61,065 nucleotides of DNA, from IMG/VR virus record IMGVR_UViG_3300031758_000076, positions 1-61,065 of that record. One strand, 5' to 3'. Under the pieces are notes generated by a model, which searched no databases, was not told the DNA's origin, and saw only the letters and a list, made by a program, of their open reading frames with translations. Source of the DNA: a virus. The translations under genes and the position numbers were made by a program. Position 1 is the first letter of the stretch. Every line of letters begins with the position of its first letter. Shown piece by piece: positions 27,301-36,215 of this stretch.

Positions 27301-29078
27301 GTTACTAATGAATTTTTAAAGCCTAATGTTTTTATTAAAGTTAATAGCGATGTTCTGGAGCCCTTGGATTTTACGAAGAACGGTAAGTTATGTAACAATC
27401 GCTTGTACACTTCTGCCGTAATGTCACGACGAGGTTCTTCCTCTAAAGTTCCAAGAATATTATCGGCAAGATTATATATTGAATTAACCGTTGGCATAGT
27501 AAATCCAACTGCTTCTGCAATTTCATTGATTAAATCTTTCGATAATCCTTGATTTGGGTCCAGACCACGGTCGTATATGTATGGGAAATGATCAACGTAT
27601 GGTTTTAATGTATCAAAGAAATGTCCTATCATGGTCACAAAAGTGATATAAGGAGAATTTTCCTCATGTTCACGTACGTGCGTTGGAATAGTATTAATTA
27701 AATTATTTTCATTAAATTCATCGTATCGTTGTGCAATTTCAAGTTGTGTACTAAACCACTCCTCTACTTCAGGACTATACACTGGTGCAATCACATTTCC
27801 TATTTTTGGCCAATATGACGAAGAATTAAATTCCGTTCCAGTATCTGCATACCACGCAGATGCTGTATATGGCAGTGTAGACCCCGATGTGAAGTATAAG
27901 TGTTGTTCATATCTATCAAATGAACGAATGATGTTTTCTTTTTCCAGCGCATATTGCGCACTCTTATCTTGAATAAAAATTGCTGCAGCAGAAGATGTTT
28001 GCATTGAATATACAGATGACGATAGAAACTGTTGTCTGTTATATTCGATGTTTTCTATAAGTTTTAATTTTTCTCTAAATGCCTGCAAACGCATTGTTGC
28101 AGAGCCATAAAAAACAAACTTATTATAGTCTGTAAAATCTAGATTTAGTTCTGCGGAGTCAAAGTCGTATGAGTACCACTTTCTGAATATTTCGTCCTCA
28201 AACGTTTTATTCTTATATAGGTCGTCTGCACCTACAGAACCCGTTTGCAGTGATAATAATTTTAATGTAACATTGTTTAAACTCTTACCGAGACTAAAGT
28301 CTGTTGCTACTCCTAAATTTTTTGGTCTTAAGTATGGTGTTGTATCTATCTGTGGAGGGAATCGTACTCTAATTTTATCAATTACTGTTTTTGCAACTTC
28401 TCTACTCAAAAACACAGGTGTCTGTGTCTGTATTTCGTCGGGAATTGGTTGCAATAATTTTAATTGAATAGTATTTACGGTATTTAAATCTCGTTGACCA
28501 TATCGCTGTGCAACCACTACTGTCTGTTTATCGTCACCGTAGTTTAATAATGTCTTAAGTTCACGCTCCTCATCTATATAATTTCTAATTGCAGCGTTTA
28601 AGAAATCAAATGATGCACTTATCAGTGGCTGAGAAATGTTCACATCAATTAAATCTACTTTTAATTGAAACTGGTACTGAACATTTGCCGTTTGCCGTGC
28701 CGTTACTTCAGGATTAACCCTTATTTTAATAGGATATGTTAGATTGACCTTAATTTTGCTTCTTAATACTGCAGTTGTTGTGACCGTGTTATTATATGTG
28801 TTTGTACTTGACGTATTTTGATTGGGTGGTATACTGGCACTTTGCGATTGTGGAGTTCGATCGGGTGGTAATGCACGTAGGTAGACACCGGCAGGTGCTG
28901 CTTCACCACCGGTTAATACACCTGTTCTATAATTGTTTGCTAGTTGAGGATATCGCTGTTCGTCCACCCACACCCATCCACCCAACGTGGTACGTATTCT
29001 AACGTAATTTGGAGGAATCTCGTTAGCAGTTTCTAAAGAAAGTGCTTCTGCTTCCGTGAGAGGTATTATATTACTCAT
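24390..29078 (-). CDS. Very large baseplate/tail structural protein with LamG-like insertion
   Basis: 1562 residues, one of the two largest genes here. A region near residues 490-600 (HFPYIYDRGLDP ... RLLHNLPFFVKSKGSRTSLL) resembles the conserved part of large baseplate proteins in T4-like and jumbo phages. It is followed by a LamG/concanavalin-like domain (IYLGG ... GTIDEFRLWND, about 640-780) that could bind glycans, then a long structural region (YNRYYYVDVDVNQYIRILSE). Its place after the gp6-gp25 cluster corresponds to T4 genes 7-10 but I cannot align it to any of them by eye. The start is the ATG at 29078, two bases before the end of the upstream gene. Confidence 0.82.
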   Translation of the reverse strand: MSNIIPLTEAEALSLETANEIPPNYVRIRTTLGGWVWVDEQRYPQLANNYRTGVLTGGEAAPAGVYLRALPPDRTPQSQSASIPPNQNTSSTNTYNNTVTTTAVLRSKIKVNLTYPIKIRVNPEVTARQTANVQYQFQLKVDLIDVNISQPLISASFDFLNAAIRNYIDEERELKTLLNYGDDKQTVVVAQRYGQRDLNTVNTIQLKLLQPIPDEIQTQTPVFLSREVAKTVIDKIRVRFPPQIDTTPYLRPKNLGVATDFSLGKSLNNVTLKLLSLQTGSVGADDLYKNKTFEDEIFRKWYSYDFDSAELNLDFTDYNKFVFYGSATMRLQAFREKLKLIENIEYNRQQFLSSSVYSMQTSSAAAIFIQDKSAQYALEKENIIRSFDRYEQHLYFTSGSTLPYTASAWYADTGTEFNSSSYWPKIGNVIAPVYSPEVEEWFSTQLEIAQRYDEFNENNLINTIPTHVREHEENSPYITFVTMIGHFFDTLKPYVDHFPYIYDRGLDPNQGLSKDLINEIAEAVGFTMPTVNSIYNLADNILGTLEEEPRRDITAEVYKRLLHNLPFFVKSKGSRTSLLTLIKTLGFKNSLVTVRETGIASSGSFYIFDENSTGLYFSASTAVSSSTTSSMMPYIQIPMLNNPETLQLNLALDTNKITTIINSNNGWELLAVPHPSIPKIGRLELRNTSGSSSIITNYEEIFDNELFNIALRSTVDETSLRLIKTEGDDILFDSYTTESVTFNSAWQNTQTIYLGGIGTLYGNSSFVGTIDEFRLWNDSVSDEMILNTAFDPGSNAGDTYTSAVENLLVQLSFNKIDTDLLVSSSLLLNETSVPINQLLHVSASNISTGSIARFNRVIRQLVPTVGTTSYISNKIKLLEYPSNVTDVNGVKRLYRSKSLLNQKNKKVSRGKNRVVLANCPTEIVNQNIIRNFGIENINTALGVPTTTYKNFERSLERLKNYYNRYYYVDVDVNQYIRILSEVSSVLDQVVDYFIPSRAATLKGIVIEQSILEQTRVPVVRETRVYGNNSRKTLQAVGSLTGSRPDYSATYTVSGLVAPEPETTAKYTLLQAEMESTPVITATTSLLTSSVDVTENVILADMQDIKGAILTIDENVLVSNYTPINGTIESRFYDMNKIPYNDNNYGSVGAEPFDRIYPRKLLGLEIEKDRNGGTRSIYLPALYDIPPIADFRDLGVYTFFNHPEGVYKFPVIKKRVAYIRPLNQQWNYSTQQFEGITTWSFGTSYNLNDVVVQEVKVSETSSLNLQVILDARAGNKKYYAFKTRPSYTAPVDGTRFYSGSVPSYLPPSLDKDNWEVVRFTPEFDYQPRRVVFDTFTVPDPVLTNYKLTSVELESAIDFPNRFVDNYIIQNISGNSFMTGQIILQNIAALLAIQANTAGIRVRLYRTPEARDTDIYRPVTQAPNIDDGVLVDLSIDEENTAQIINPIVTLVSDSSLLEGKLYYTINNLTPAEKIGFVLSMYYFAIQIQRRVPFGYLRKHYRYFRDNSTSIKRRNYLGCKNTIDTTIDGLSPIQVFLSEGTDLIVAPTQTNEEIITGGGGQLNVT

Positions 29079-29079
29079 A

Positions 29080-29589
29080 TTATTCTATCCTCAACGAATT
29101 TGGAAGTACACGGCGATTATACGGTTGAATAGTAACATTTCTTCTGGCAATATCCGTATTAGTTATATTTGTTACTGCTACATTTATAGAAGTAAGTTGA
29201 TTGTCTAACTGAGCCAAATCTAATACAAAATTATTTACCATAATATCAATATTTAGTATTTCTGACGGTTTAAACGTCTTTGTAATTTTCGTCGTATTAT
29301 TTGCTGCATCTTCGAATACCGCATCGGTTGAAGTCTTTAAAATAAACCAATCTTTGGAATACGTAATTACCGCTTCCAAATCAACATTTGCAGTAATATT
29401 ACGTATATTAAGTGTAGCAACATATGAATTGTCCGTTCCCAACGCATATTCTATAATAGTTGGATTAGTATTTGGCGCCAAATCATACGTAAACATATCT
29501 CCAACAGTCGTTATTTCTGCAATTTCTGGAAATGGTGTATAATTTTCCAAGTATGGTACTTGGCCCGTTGTGAAATTTTTTAGAGGCAT
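29080..29589 (-). CDS. Virion structural protein, tail region
   Basis: 169 residues with alternating beta strands, rich in Asn, Thr and Ile; no cysteine. It is tightly packed between the Pro/Thr-linker protein (3 bases) and the 1562-residue gene (1 base), so it is part of the same transcript. A late helix-strand element (DLAQLDNQLTSINV) suggests an oligomerising C-terminal part. No family recognised. The compact context argues for a baseplate component. Confidence 0.75.
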   Translation of the reverse strand: MPLKNFTTGQVPYLENYTPFPEIAEITTVGDMFTYDLAPNTNPTIIEYALGTDNSYVATLNIRNITANVDLEAVITYSKDWFILKTSTDAVFEDAANNTTKITKTFKPSEILNIDIMVNNFVLDLAQLDNQLTSINVAVTNITNTDIARRNVTIQPYNRRVLPNSLRIE

Positions 29590-29592
29590 ATA

Positions 29593-30570
29593 TTAAAGTT
29601 CCGTTATATCTACATTTAATTTAATTCTTGAATCCCCGTCACCTAATTTATCATATAGTTCCGACCGTATACCTACGGTAAATGTTGTTGAACCTCTAGG
29701 TGTCAACGTAAGTGTACTAGGTGTTATAACAATTTCCGGATTGGTTTGGAACGTTGTGAGAAAAGTACTCGCGTACGAAGGATTAAATGCCCTAATAACT
29801 TGAGGGGGTGGATACCTGTTGGTGCCTCTATTGTATATAAAATTTAATGCAATATTTAAATCCGGTTCAAAACTTACTATAGTAGTTGGTTCCCAACAAA
29901 TACCACCTTCAACCCCTAAATAGTTAGCAGACCTATAATCTGTAGGTATTGGTGCTGTACTAAGTGTACCATCTATACAACGTCTCCATGGTACCACAGT
30001 TGGCGTTGGTGTTGGTGGTACTTGCGGTGTTGACGTTGGTGTTATTATGACAGCCGTGGGCGTTGGCGTTGGCCTTGGACCCGTCACTGTTGGCGTTGGT
30101 GTTGGGCCTGGTGTTGGACTTGGTGTAGGCGTTGGTGACGGACCCGGTGTTGGTGTAGGCGTTGGTGACGGGCCCGGTGTTGGTGTGGGCGTTGGTGTTG
30201 GTGTTGGGCCTGGTGTTGGACTTGGTGTTGGTGTGGGTGGTACTGGTGTTGGCGTGGGGAGAATCACTGGAACGCATCTATAAATTGGTGTAAAATTTAT
30301 CCCCGTCCCCATTCCAACACCAATTCCAACTACTCCTCCCGTTTGAGTTACCCCTTGGAACACACATACAGACCCAGGTGGGCAATTTTGTGCCGCAACA
30401 TCACAATCACTGGTTTGAACTGGTGCAGTCGTTGGCGTCGGTGTTGGTCTTGATGACCCTCCACCAGACGAAGCCTCTCTACACTGCCCGCTAACGCAAA
30501 TTAGCGCCGTGTCAAACAAGGTATTTGAATTGCAATCTGAGTCTGTTCTACAACTGTCACCAATAGCCAT
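29593..30570 (-). CDS. Structural protein with Cys-rich head and Pro-Thr repeat linker
   Basis: 325 residues. The N-terminal ~95 residues contain many cysteines (DSCRTDSDC ... ICVSGQC, then [10 protein letters not shown]), which is unusual because the other tail proteins have almost none. Then comes a Pro-Thr-Pro-Thr linker with Gly/Ser spacers (about residues 100-190) and a C-terminal beta domain (about 195-325). The layout is that of a flexible spacer holding a disulfide-stabilised adhesive head. Disulfides would form only outside the cytoplasm, so exposure on the virion surface is inferred. It lies within the baseplate run. Confidence 0.8.
   Translation of the reverse strand: MAIGDSCRTDSDCNSNTLFDTALICVSGQCREASSGGGSSRPTPTPTTAPVQTSDCDVAAQNCPPGSVCVFQGVTQTGGVVGIGVGMGTGINFTPIYRCVPVILPTPTPVPPTPTPSPTPGPTPTPTPTPTPGPSPTPTPTPGPSPTPTPSPTPGPTPTPTVTGPRPTPTPTAVIITPTSTPQVPPTPTPTVVPWRRCIDGTLSTAPIPTDYRSANYLGVEGGICWEPTTIVSFEPDLNIALNFIYNRGTNRYPPPQVIRAFNPSYASTFLTTFQTNPEIVITPSTLTLTPRGSTTFTVGIRSELYDKLGDGDSRIKLNVDITEL
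30001..30290 (-). repeat. Low-complexity Pro/Thr-coding repeat
   Basis: About 250 bases of degenerate GTTGGTGTTGGCGT-type repeats (plus strand view) encoding [14 protein letters not shown]. The base composition is far more GC-rich than the surroundings. Slippage-prone, so length may vary between isolates. Confidence 0.85.
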
Positions 30571-30593
30571 GTATATATTCCATTTAAATAATA

Positions 30594-31451
30594 TTAACTA
30601 ACTTGTATTCGTCTGTCTGCACTATTCGAAAACGTATTAATTTTTTCATTAACTACTTTTTCTATAATATTTCTATATTCATCTTCTTGTATACGTTCGT
30701 CACCTTTAATAATTATTTCTTCTACCACATATTGATATAAATTCATAACAAATTCATTTAAATCATTTTCAAACTCACTGAGTATACCCAATCGGTCAAT
30801 TTTACCTATTGTTTGTTCGTATGTCTGGTCAACCACTTCTATGCGTTCTATGATGTTACGTGCAGTTACCCCTTCAGTGGAGTCGTTTAATTGAACACCC
30901 GATTTAAATATCTTTTCTGCAACTCCTGCTGCATCAATTTTATTGAATGCCTTTTCAACAAACTCTTTTGCTAAAACATTATTACTTCGTATTGCTGGAG
31001 CGTCAATTGAATTGTTAAATGATAATTGTACTTCTGTTCTAGAATCTGATATTACATCTATATTTAAAATTTTGTTTTCATATGTACCAATTTCATCGGC
31101 AAAAAAGTTGATTGCAACTCTGTAATCACCTGATACTAGAATAATGTTTTTATCTATAAACAATTTAGTAAAGTCAATTCGTAAGTAATTTTTATACGTA
31201 TTATCCGCATACTTCACAGTATGCACTTTTAATACGTCATCCGATAGTTTGACAGTAATACTTAGTACTAACACATTTGTTATAAGAGAGTAGAAATGTA
31301 ATTCTACGTTATCATTATTGTCATACCCAAAACTGGCAGGTATTTCTTCGAATAGAATTAATTCACTTGGATTATTTACTACTCTAGACGCTAAAAATCG
31401 TATATCTGTCTTGGTGGTAATATCACTTCGAAAATTAGTTTGATTTGGCAT
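30594..31451 (-). CDS. Virion structural protein, tail region
   Basis: 285 residues. The N-terminal ~140 residues form a beta-rich domain ([12 protein letters not shown] ... LRIDFTKLF ... [10 protein letters not shown]). The C-terminal half is helical and strongly charged ([14 protein letters not shown] ... [22 protein letters not shown]), suitable for oligomerisation. It follows the 138-residue product by three bases. Proteins with this two-part layout recur beside gp6-like genes in marine T4-like phages, which supports a baseplate role; the exact T4 counterpart is unclear. Confidence 0.78.
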   Translation of the reverse strand: MPNQTNFRSDITTKTDIRFLASRVVNNPSELILFEEIPASFGYDNNDNVELHFYSLITNVLVLSITVKLSDDVLKVHTVKYADNTYKNYLRIDFTKLFIDKNIILVSGDYRVAINFFADEIGTYENKILNIDVISDSRTEVQLSFNNSIDAPAIRSNNVLAKEFVEKAFNKIDAAGVAEKIFKSGVQLNDSTEGVTARNIIERIEVVDQTYEQTIGKIDRLGILSEFENDLNEFVMNLYQYVVEEIIIKGDERIQEDEYRNIIEKVVNEKINTFSNSADRRIQVS

Positions 31452-31454
31452 ATA

Positions 31455-31871
31455 TTAACCAATCTCCACGGTGTCATCACCGCTAATAAAAACTAGTGTT
31501 AATTCAGTAAAATCTCTATCTATGTTAGCCATTACTTCTCTATTATATCGTTCAAAATAAATAGGAACATAATATCCTTGTGATGCAGTTGGCTGCGTTT
31601 CAATATTTGGACTGACTATAATGGTTGACCCGTCATAATCCAACGGAGTTACAATTTTAAACGGATGGGTATAGGAAATTTCAGGTTGTAATTCTGCCAG
31701 TGATTGTGTAGTCGGTATTACACTAGGATTTATAACCCGTGTATCTACGGTAAATATGTCACCTTCTTGAGAAAAATTTTGAGTTGTTACTGTAATGATG
31801 TCATCATTATTTTTTGGTAATGTCACCAAAAATTTTTGTAGGAATGAATCTAAAAAATTACTCATCGGCAT
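31455..31871 (-). CDS. Small structural protein in the baseplate run
   Basis: 138 residues. The N-terminus (SNFLDSFLQKFLVTL) is a short amphipathic helix, the remainder is beta-prone with repeated ITVTT and YTHPF segments. The start overlaps the end of the preceding gene by 14 bases, indicating coupled translation and probably a fixed stoichiometry with it. No cysteine, no catalytic residues recognised. Confidence 0.75.
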   Translation of the reverse strand: MPMSNFLDSFLQKFLVTLPKNNDDIITVTTQNFSQEGDIFTVDTRVINPSVIPTTQSLAELQPEISYTHPFKIVTPLDYDGSTIIVSPNIETQPTASQGYYVPIYFERYNREVMANIDRDFTELTLVFISGDDTVEIG

Positions 31872-32895
31872 CTACCTTGAATGTATATTTAAATTCTGGG
31901 AAGAACACTAAACTACCGGATTTAATTTTTATATCCACGGTGTAATATCGATTTATTTCCAATGCGGATGTATCCAGTACGAAATATGAACCCGACACAT
32001 CACAACTAATTGCAGAATATTGATCAAAATCATACAACACTGTACCAGAGACATCATCGGTTATTCTGAAATATGATTGCGACGGTAAATAATATGTATT
32101 ACGATATCGTTGTACGGAGTCGTATTTTTTATCTGGATATAAATCTCTGGTAACCAAATACACCTTATCTATCTCGCCACGGGTGTATGCCTCTTTGATG
32201 TTGCGTGGTATTATCGACACGTTACTGTTACGTATTGGTTTCAAACTTCCCGTTTGGAATTGCTGGTCCGACCACACAATTTCTAGCTTAGGTGCAAAGA
32301 TGGTGTGAGTATTTCCAGAAAATACTTTAATATTTCCTTTATTGTTCTGATCTAGTTCATCCCCCGTGGGGTATTTTATTAGTAATCCATTCCACAACGA
32401 TGTACTACCAGATACAACGGGCGCAATGATACTTGTAACATCAATCTTAATATCTTCGATAGGCACGTTTTTCATTACATATGAAGCACTTGGAGTAGAT
32501 ACAAAATCACTGCCAGATGTTGTCCAATTTACCAACCTGTCAGACTCACTCCATGTTGCACCATCTTGCATATTTTTCACATCTTGATAAAAATATCCAC
32601 TACCCTCTACCCAACTACTTGATATCGGATATACGTTTAATTGCTGATAACGTTTTACATTTTTTGCATTTGCTATACGAAAATGTAAATAATATTTTGC
32701 ATTACTTGGATATTGCTGCGCAGATGGTATATCAAAATTAATTAATGCACGGACTGATGAGGATGCATACATAACATCCCCGTCAAGCGTACGAGTTAAC
32801 TTACCAATTTCTAAAATTTCATCCAAACCGGTATTAATGGTCGGGTATCGTTGATATATTGTGGTATCTTGTGTGGGTGATAAAAACGTTCTCAT
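31858..32895 (-). CDS. Structural protein with DNRLRE-like beta domain
   Basis: 345 residues. The start (RTFLSPTQDTTIYQRYPTIN) followed by SVRALINFDIPS is the signature of DNRLRE-like beta-sandwich domains, found in bacterial surface proteins and in phage structural proteins. The C-terminal half has a second beta domain (VYLVTRDLYPDKKYDS ... YFRITDDVSG). It lies immediately after the gp6 gene, and the next gene overlaps it. A baseplate or tail-surface component is the best reading. The domain call rests on the visible pattern only. Confidence 0.8.
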   Translation of the reverse strand: MRTFLSPTQDTTIYQRYPTINTGLDEILEIGKLTRTLDGDVMYASSSVRALINFDIPSAQQYPSNAKYYLHFRIANAKNVKRYQQLNVYPISSSWVEGSGYFYQDVKNMQDGATWSESDRLVNWTTSGSDFVSTPSASYVMKNVPIEDIKIDVTSIIAPVVSGSTSLWNGLLIKYPTGDELDQNNKGNIKVFSGNTHTIFAPKLEIVWSDQQFQTGSLKPIRNSNVSIIPRNIKEAYTRGEIDKVYLVTRDLYPDKKYDSVQRYRNTYYLPSQSYFRITDDVSGTVLYDFDQYSAISCDVSGSYFVLDTSALEINRYYTVDIKIKSGSLVFFPEFKYTFKVDADE

Positions 32896-32907
32896 ATATT
32901 ATCTCAT

Positions 32908-34893
32908 CTATTGTCTAGCGTAGCCCACAATATCGGTTTCTGGATATCGTATTTCAAATATACACGGGTCAAGCGATGGATAGATAATGTCATCTTCAAT
33001 TGCCTCATCGATAGGATATCGATATTCGAAATAATCTCTTCCATCTTTGAATTTATATTTGTTGGTAACAATAACGTCGGTGACCGTTTGTACTCCTTCC
33101 ACTGACCCAATTGTTAATCGTAAATCATTCATAATAATTGGTTGATTAATTTGCCACTTGTCTATATTGAAAAATTGTTTAATTGCATCGATACATCGGG
33201 CAATTACATCATTCATATTATAATTTCTGTACACGATGATACGAAATTCCACTGCAATATTAACCACAAATGCATCAATAATATTTACATCGTCTGTCAA
33301 CATACGATATTGTTCTAAATATTTTGCCAAATTTTTCTTAACTAATGCGTTAAGTGGTGCTAAACGCCGTTCGGCATTATATCCCAATACGTACAAATTG
33401 ATTGAATTTGGAGCAACTGGATCGTATACATACGTTCTATTATTAAACGGATTTGCGTCATTATTTACTAGCAACGTTTCTGGATTTTGAGATTCTATTT
33501 CGCTAATTTGTTCGTCTCTGACAACAAATACTTTTGATATTTGTCCAAATTTGGATGGCATTGCCAACGAACGAACCACGTAATCTTTATCAGTAACTAC
33601 TCTGTTTTGTGCATTAAAAAATGCTAAGGCATTTTGTCGAATTTCTTCAACAGTTTCTATATTACCGCCACCCCTAGCAGGTTCTTCGTTTTTTATTGCT
33701 AAACTAGCCACCACTTCAGCAAATAAATTTTGTTCTGCTGCAGTGTAATCGGACCCCAAATTTGCAATTAATGGAAAATCTACCTTATTTATGGTATTTG
33801 ATGCCACATTTGATTCAATTCCACCACCAACTAAATACGTCACTGTTAATGTGGTATTTGCCGGAGCCAATCCAAAACTATCACTCTGTAAGAAATCTGA
33901 AGGGTCTAAACTTACGTTTGCAATTCCTTGATTATATTTTGTATTTGCAATTTGTCCGGAGTTAAGTGTTACTAGTTCATCATCTAAGTTATTAGTTCCA
34001 GACCCAAACCATAATTCCATTTTTAAATTTGAATTTACACGAGTAGTAAATCTTCTAGGTTTTCTACGCAACACTGCCAATTTTGCAGGAGGTAGTGAGT
34101 TTATTTCCAGTGTATCTTCTGCAAAAAATCCATCAGGCGTACGTGTAGAAATATTTTTTTCTTCTAGAATTAAATCTTGACCGAGATAATCAACCTCATA
34201 CCAAGGATTGTTTTCACTATCAACTACACCAACAATTGAAACGACATTCGAATCTGGTATTTCTACTCTCGTAAATTTTTGTGCAGAGCCAAAAGTAAAT
34301 GTGACTGTTTTTAAATCTGCCGACACTAATTTTATTTTTTTAGATACCACATACATTGTAGGTGCATTATTGATATCTCTGGAAAGAATTCTAATTGTTC
34401 TACCCGACGCGTCTGCAAAATCTACATCTTGAATTGACCTAAATGATTGTATCGGAGGAACGTCTGTAGAAAATTTAGAGTTTGTCAGTACTCTCAAAAA
34501 AAATCGTTTATCCGGTTCGTAATTGTTTAATGCGCCGAGTGCTGGAACCATCTGATATATGGTCGCTTCCACCGTAGAAGTTGCAGTTAATTTTGGTTTG
34601 TATCCAAGTGCTTGGGATATTGCTACAACATTTTGCCTTTCTTTGGCGAACAGTAGTAAATTTTCTTTATATTGATTGTCTATGTAAAATGACATTACAT
34701 CACCGATATATGCTGCCATTTCCATAAACATCATGCCAGGTGACGCTTCATTAAAATCCGTATACGTGTTTGGATAGTACGTTCTAGCAAATTCAATCAA
34801 ATTTTGACGGAATTCGGAGAAATTTTTTGATAAATAATTTACATCTTTAAAATTTGGTGTAAATTTTTTAGTTATAGATTGGTTTACTGCCAT
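32908..34893 (-). CDS. 6: Baseplate wedge protein, T4 gp6-like
   Basis: 661 residues, the same length as T4 gp6 (660). The N-terminal region (DVNYLSKNFSEFRQNLIEFA ... PGMMFMEMAAYIGDVMSFYI) is the well-conserved gp6 core, and the C-terminal part has the baseplate J-like segment (EEIRQNALAFFNAQNRVVTD ... DYVVRSLAMPSKFGQ). gp6 dimers join the six wedges into the ring of the baseplate. It lies ten bases after the gp25-like gene, the usual order in T4-like phages. Confidence 0.95.
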   Translation of the reverse strand: MAVNQSITKKFTPNFKDVNYLSKNFSEFRQNLIEFARTYYPNTYTDFNEASPGMMFMEMAAYIGDVMSFYIDNQYKENLLLFAKERQNVVAISQALGYKPKLTATSTVEATIYQMVPALGALNNYEPDKRFFLRVLTNSKFSTDVPPIQSFRSIQDVDFADASGRTIRILSRDINNAPTMYVVSKKIKLVSADLKTVTFTFGSAQKFTRVEIPDSNVVSIVGVVDSENNPWYEVDYLGQDLILEEKNISTRTPDGFFAEDTLEINSLPPAKLAVLRRKPRRFTTRVNSNLKMELWFGSGTNNLDDELVTLNSGQIANTKYNQGIANVSLDPSDFLQSDSFGLAPANTTLTVTYLVGGGIESNVASNTINKVDFPLIANLGSDYTAAEQNLFAEVVASLAIKNEEPARGGGNIETVEEIRQNALAFFNAQNRVVTDKDYVVRSLAMPSKFGQISKVFVVRDEQISEIESQNPETLLVNNDANPFNNRTYVYDPVAPNSINLYVLGYNAERRLAPLNALVKKNLAKYLEQYRMLTDDVNIIDAFVVNIAVEFRIIVYRNYNMNDVIARCIDAIKQFFNIDKWQINQPIIMNDLRLTIGSVEGVQTVTDVIVTNKYKFKDGRDYFEYRYPIDEAIEDDIIYPSLDPCIFEIRYPETDIVGYARQ

Positions 34894-34903
34894 TAATTAT
34901 CTC

Positions 34904-35284
34904 CTAAAACGTCAAAATTATTGTATCTCTAATATTCGGATTTCTTCTGAGCCTATATCCCACGTATAATTGTAGTCTATTGTTATCGATGTCAATAGGT
35001 GCAGAATTTAACTCAAATTGTACCAGTTCTAAGAACGGCATCCATCGTTCTACTGCGTCAACCACCGACAGTCGTGCCCCTTCAATATTTTCAGCGGTAA
35101 GTTGCTCAAATAAGTAATCATGGATACCACAACCAAATTCGGGTTGATGAACTCGTTCCCCCTTTCTAGTAAGTATCAGATTTATAAAATTTGACTTAAC
35201 TTGTGTTAACGTATCGAACGATTGTTCAAAATATCCAGTATTTCCCAATTTAAGGGGTAGAGTAATTCCTATGCCCTGCGCCAT
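34904..35284 (-). CDS. 25: Baseplate wedge protein, T4 gp25-like (GPW/gp25 family)
   Basis: 126 residues; T4 gp25 has 132. The conserved core reads KSNFINLILTRKGER and PEFGCGIHDYLFEQL, followed by a helix (ENIEGARLSVVDAVERW). In this family the EFG ... L motif starts tail sheath polymerisation at the baseplate. It sits between the small 109-residue product and gp6, as expected. Confidence 0.95.
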   Translation of the reverse strand: MAQGIGITLPLKLGNTGYFEQSFDTLTQVKSNFINLILTRKGERVHQPEFGCGIHDYLFEQLTAENIEGARLSVVDAVERWMPFLELVQFELNSAPIDIDNNRLQLYVGYRLRRNPNIRDTIILTF

Positions 35285-35292
35285 ATATCATC

Positions 35293-35622
35293 TCAAGTGA
35301 GTTTTAGTTTCTTCATTAACTGTGAATAATCTTTAGTAACCGCCTTCACTACTTCTGGATCAACATCTCTTGGTGCATTTTCTGGTAACGGTACCGCCAT
35401 ATTGTTTGTAGTTGCACGTAACGTCTCTCCATCATATGTAAGACCCATGAGTTCAGATAATCTACCTCGGTCCAAGGTAGGTTTTTTCTGGGGTGGTTGC
35501 GTTTTATTCTCAGAAAGTTGTTTTATTTCAACAACTGCTTCAGCAAGAAGTTCTGGTAATACACGCTTCACCTCTTCTTCAACTATAGTTCGTATATATG
35601 CTTTTAATAATTGCCTGTCCAT
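35293..35622 (-). CDS. Small helical protein in the baseplate run, unknown
   Basis: 109 residues. Strongly helical N-terminus (LLKAYIRTIVEEEVKRVLPE), a Gln/Pro/Lys linker, then DRGRLSELMGLTYDG and a final Asp/Lys-rich helix. No cysteine. The gene follows the Ala-rich product by 22 bases and precedes gp25 by eight. Similar-sized helical proteins are encoded at this place in several marine T4-like genomes; their role is not known to me. Confidence 0.75.
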   Translation of the reverse strand: MDRQLLKAYIRTIVEEEVKRVLPELLAEAVVEIKQLSENKTQPPQKKPTLDRGRLSELMGLTYDGETLRATTNNMAVPLPENAPRDVDPEVVKAVTKDYSQLMKKLKLT

Positions 35623-35644
35623 ATAAATGTCCTGTATGTGAGGG

Positions 35645-36214
35645 TTATTCTTTTACCGTTGGTAGTGATAACGGGAGTGTTGGTAATTTTGGTATCGTTG
35701 GTGGCTTTGGAATACTTGGAAGTGCCGTCAACGATGTCGGTGGTTTCATCGGAAATGTAAAATTTTCTTTTGCTTTTTTTAAATTTTGCTTACTTACTTT
35801 CTGTTTCAATTCTCGTAACTCTTTTTGTGCTCTTAAAAAAACAATTGTTGCTAATACTTTTGGATCTAAAATAGGAGGTTTTAGATATAATGCCAAACCT
35901 GCTGCAAGTAATGGCCCAAGAAATGCCGCTTTATCTTTTAGTTCTTCTATTTTTTTATCCTTTTCTTGCTCCAACTTAGTTTGTTGCTCTCCGACTAACT
36001 TTTGTGCTTCTGCTTTTGCTTGTTGCTTTAATAATTCAGGGTCTTTCGTTCTTGGTAGTTTTTTTAACTTTTCTGCAGCCGCACCTGCAGCAGGTGGTAT
36101 TACTGCTGTGGCCGCAGAAGCTGCAGAGGAGGCTGCAGCATTTGCCGCAGATGATGCTGCTCCAGTGGCAGCCTTTTTTGTTACATTAATTGCATTGGAT
36201 ATTGCATCTGACAT
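35645..36214 (-). CDS. Ala-rich amphipathic/coiled-coil protein, unknown
   Basis: 189 residues. The first ~50 are almost only Ala, Ser and Thr. Then comes a charged coiled coil (LKQQAKAEAQKLVGEQQTK ... EKDKKIEELKDK), one hydrophobic segment (FLGPLLAAGLALYL, about 98-111) and a Pro/Leu-rich tail (SIPKPPTIPKLPTLPLSLP). Such composition is seen in tape-measure-like fragments and in proteins that contact the membrane during DNA injection. It lies next to the gp5-like hub gene, so a role at the tail tip is possible. Unsupported beyond that. Confidence 0.75.
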   Translation of the reverse strand: MSDAISNAINVTKKAATGAASSAANAAASSAASAATAVIPPAAGAAAEKLKKLPRTKDPELLKQQAKAEAQKLVGEQQTKLEQEKDKKIEELKDKAAFLGPLLAAGLALYLKPPILDPKVLATIVFLRAQKELRELKQKVSKQNLKKAKENFTFPMKPPTSLTALPSIPKPPTIPKLPTLPLSLPTVKE

Positions 36215-36215
36215 A

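Noticed and set aside
30047-30283. Plus-strand Gly/Val repeat frame
   Set aside because: It is the antisense reading of the Pro-Thr linker repeat.
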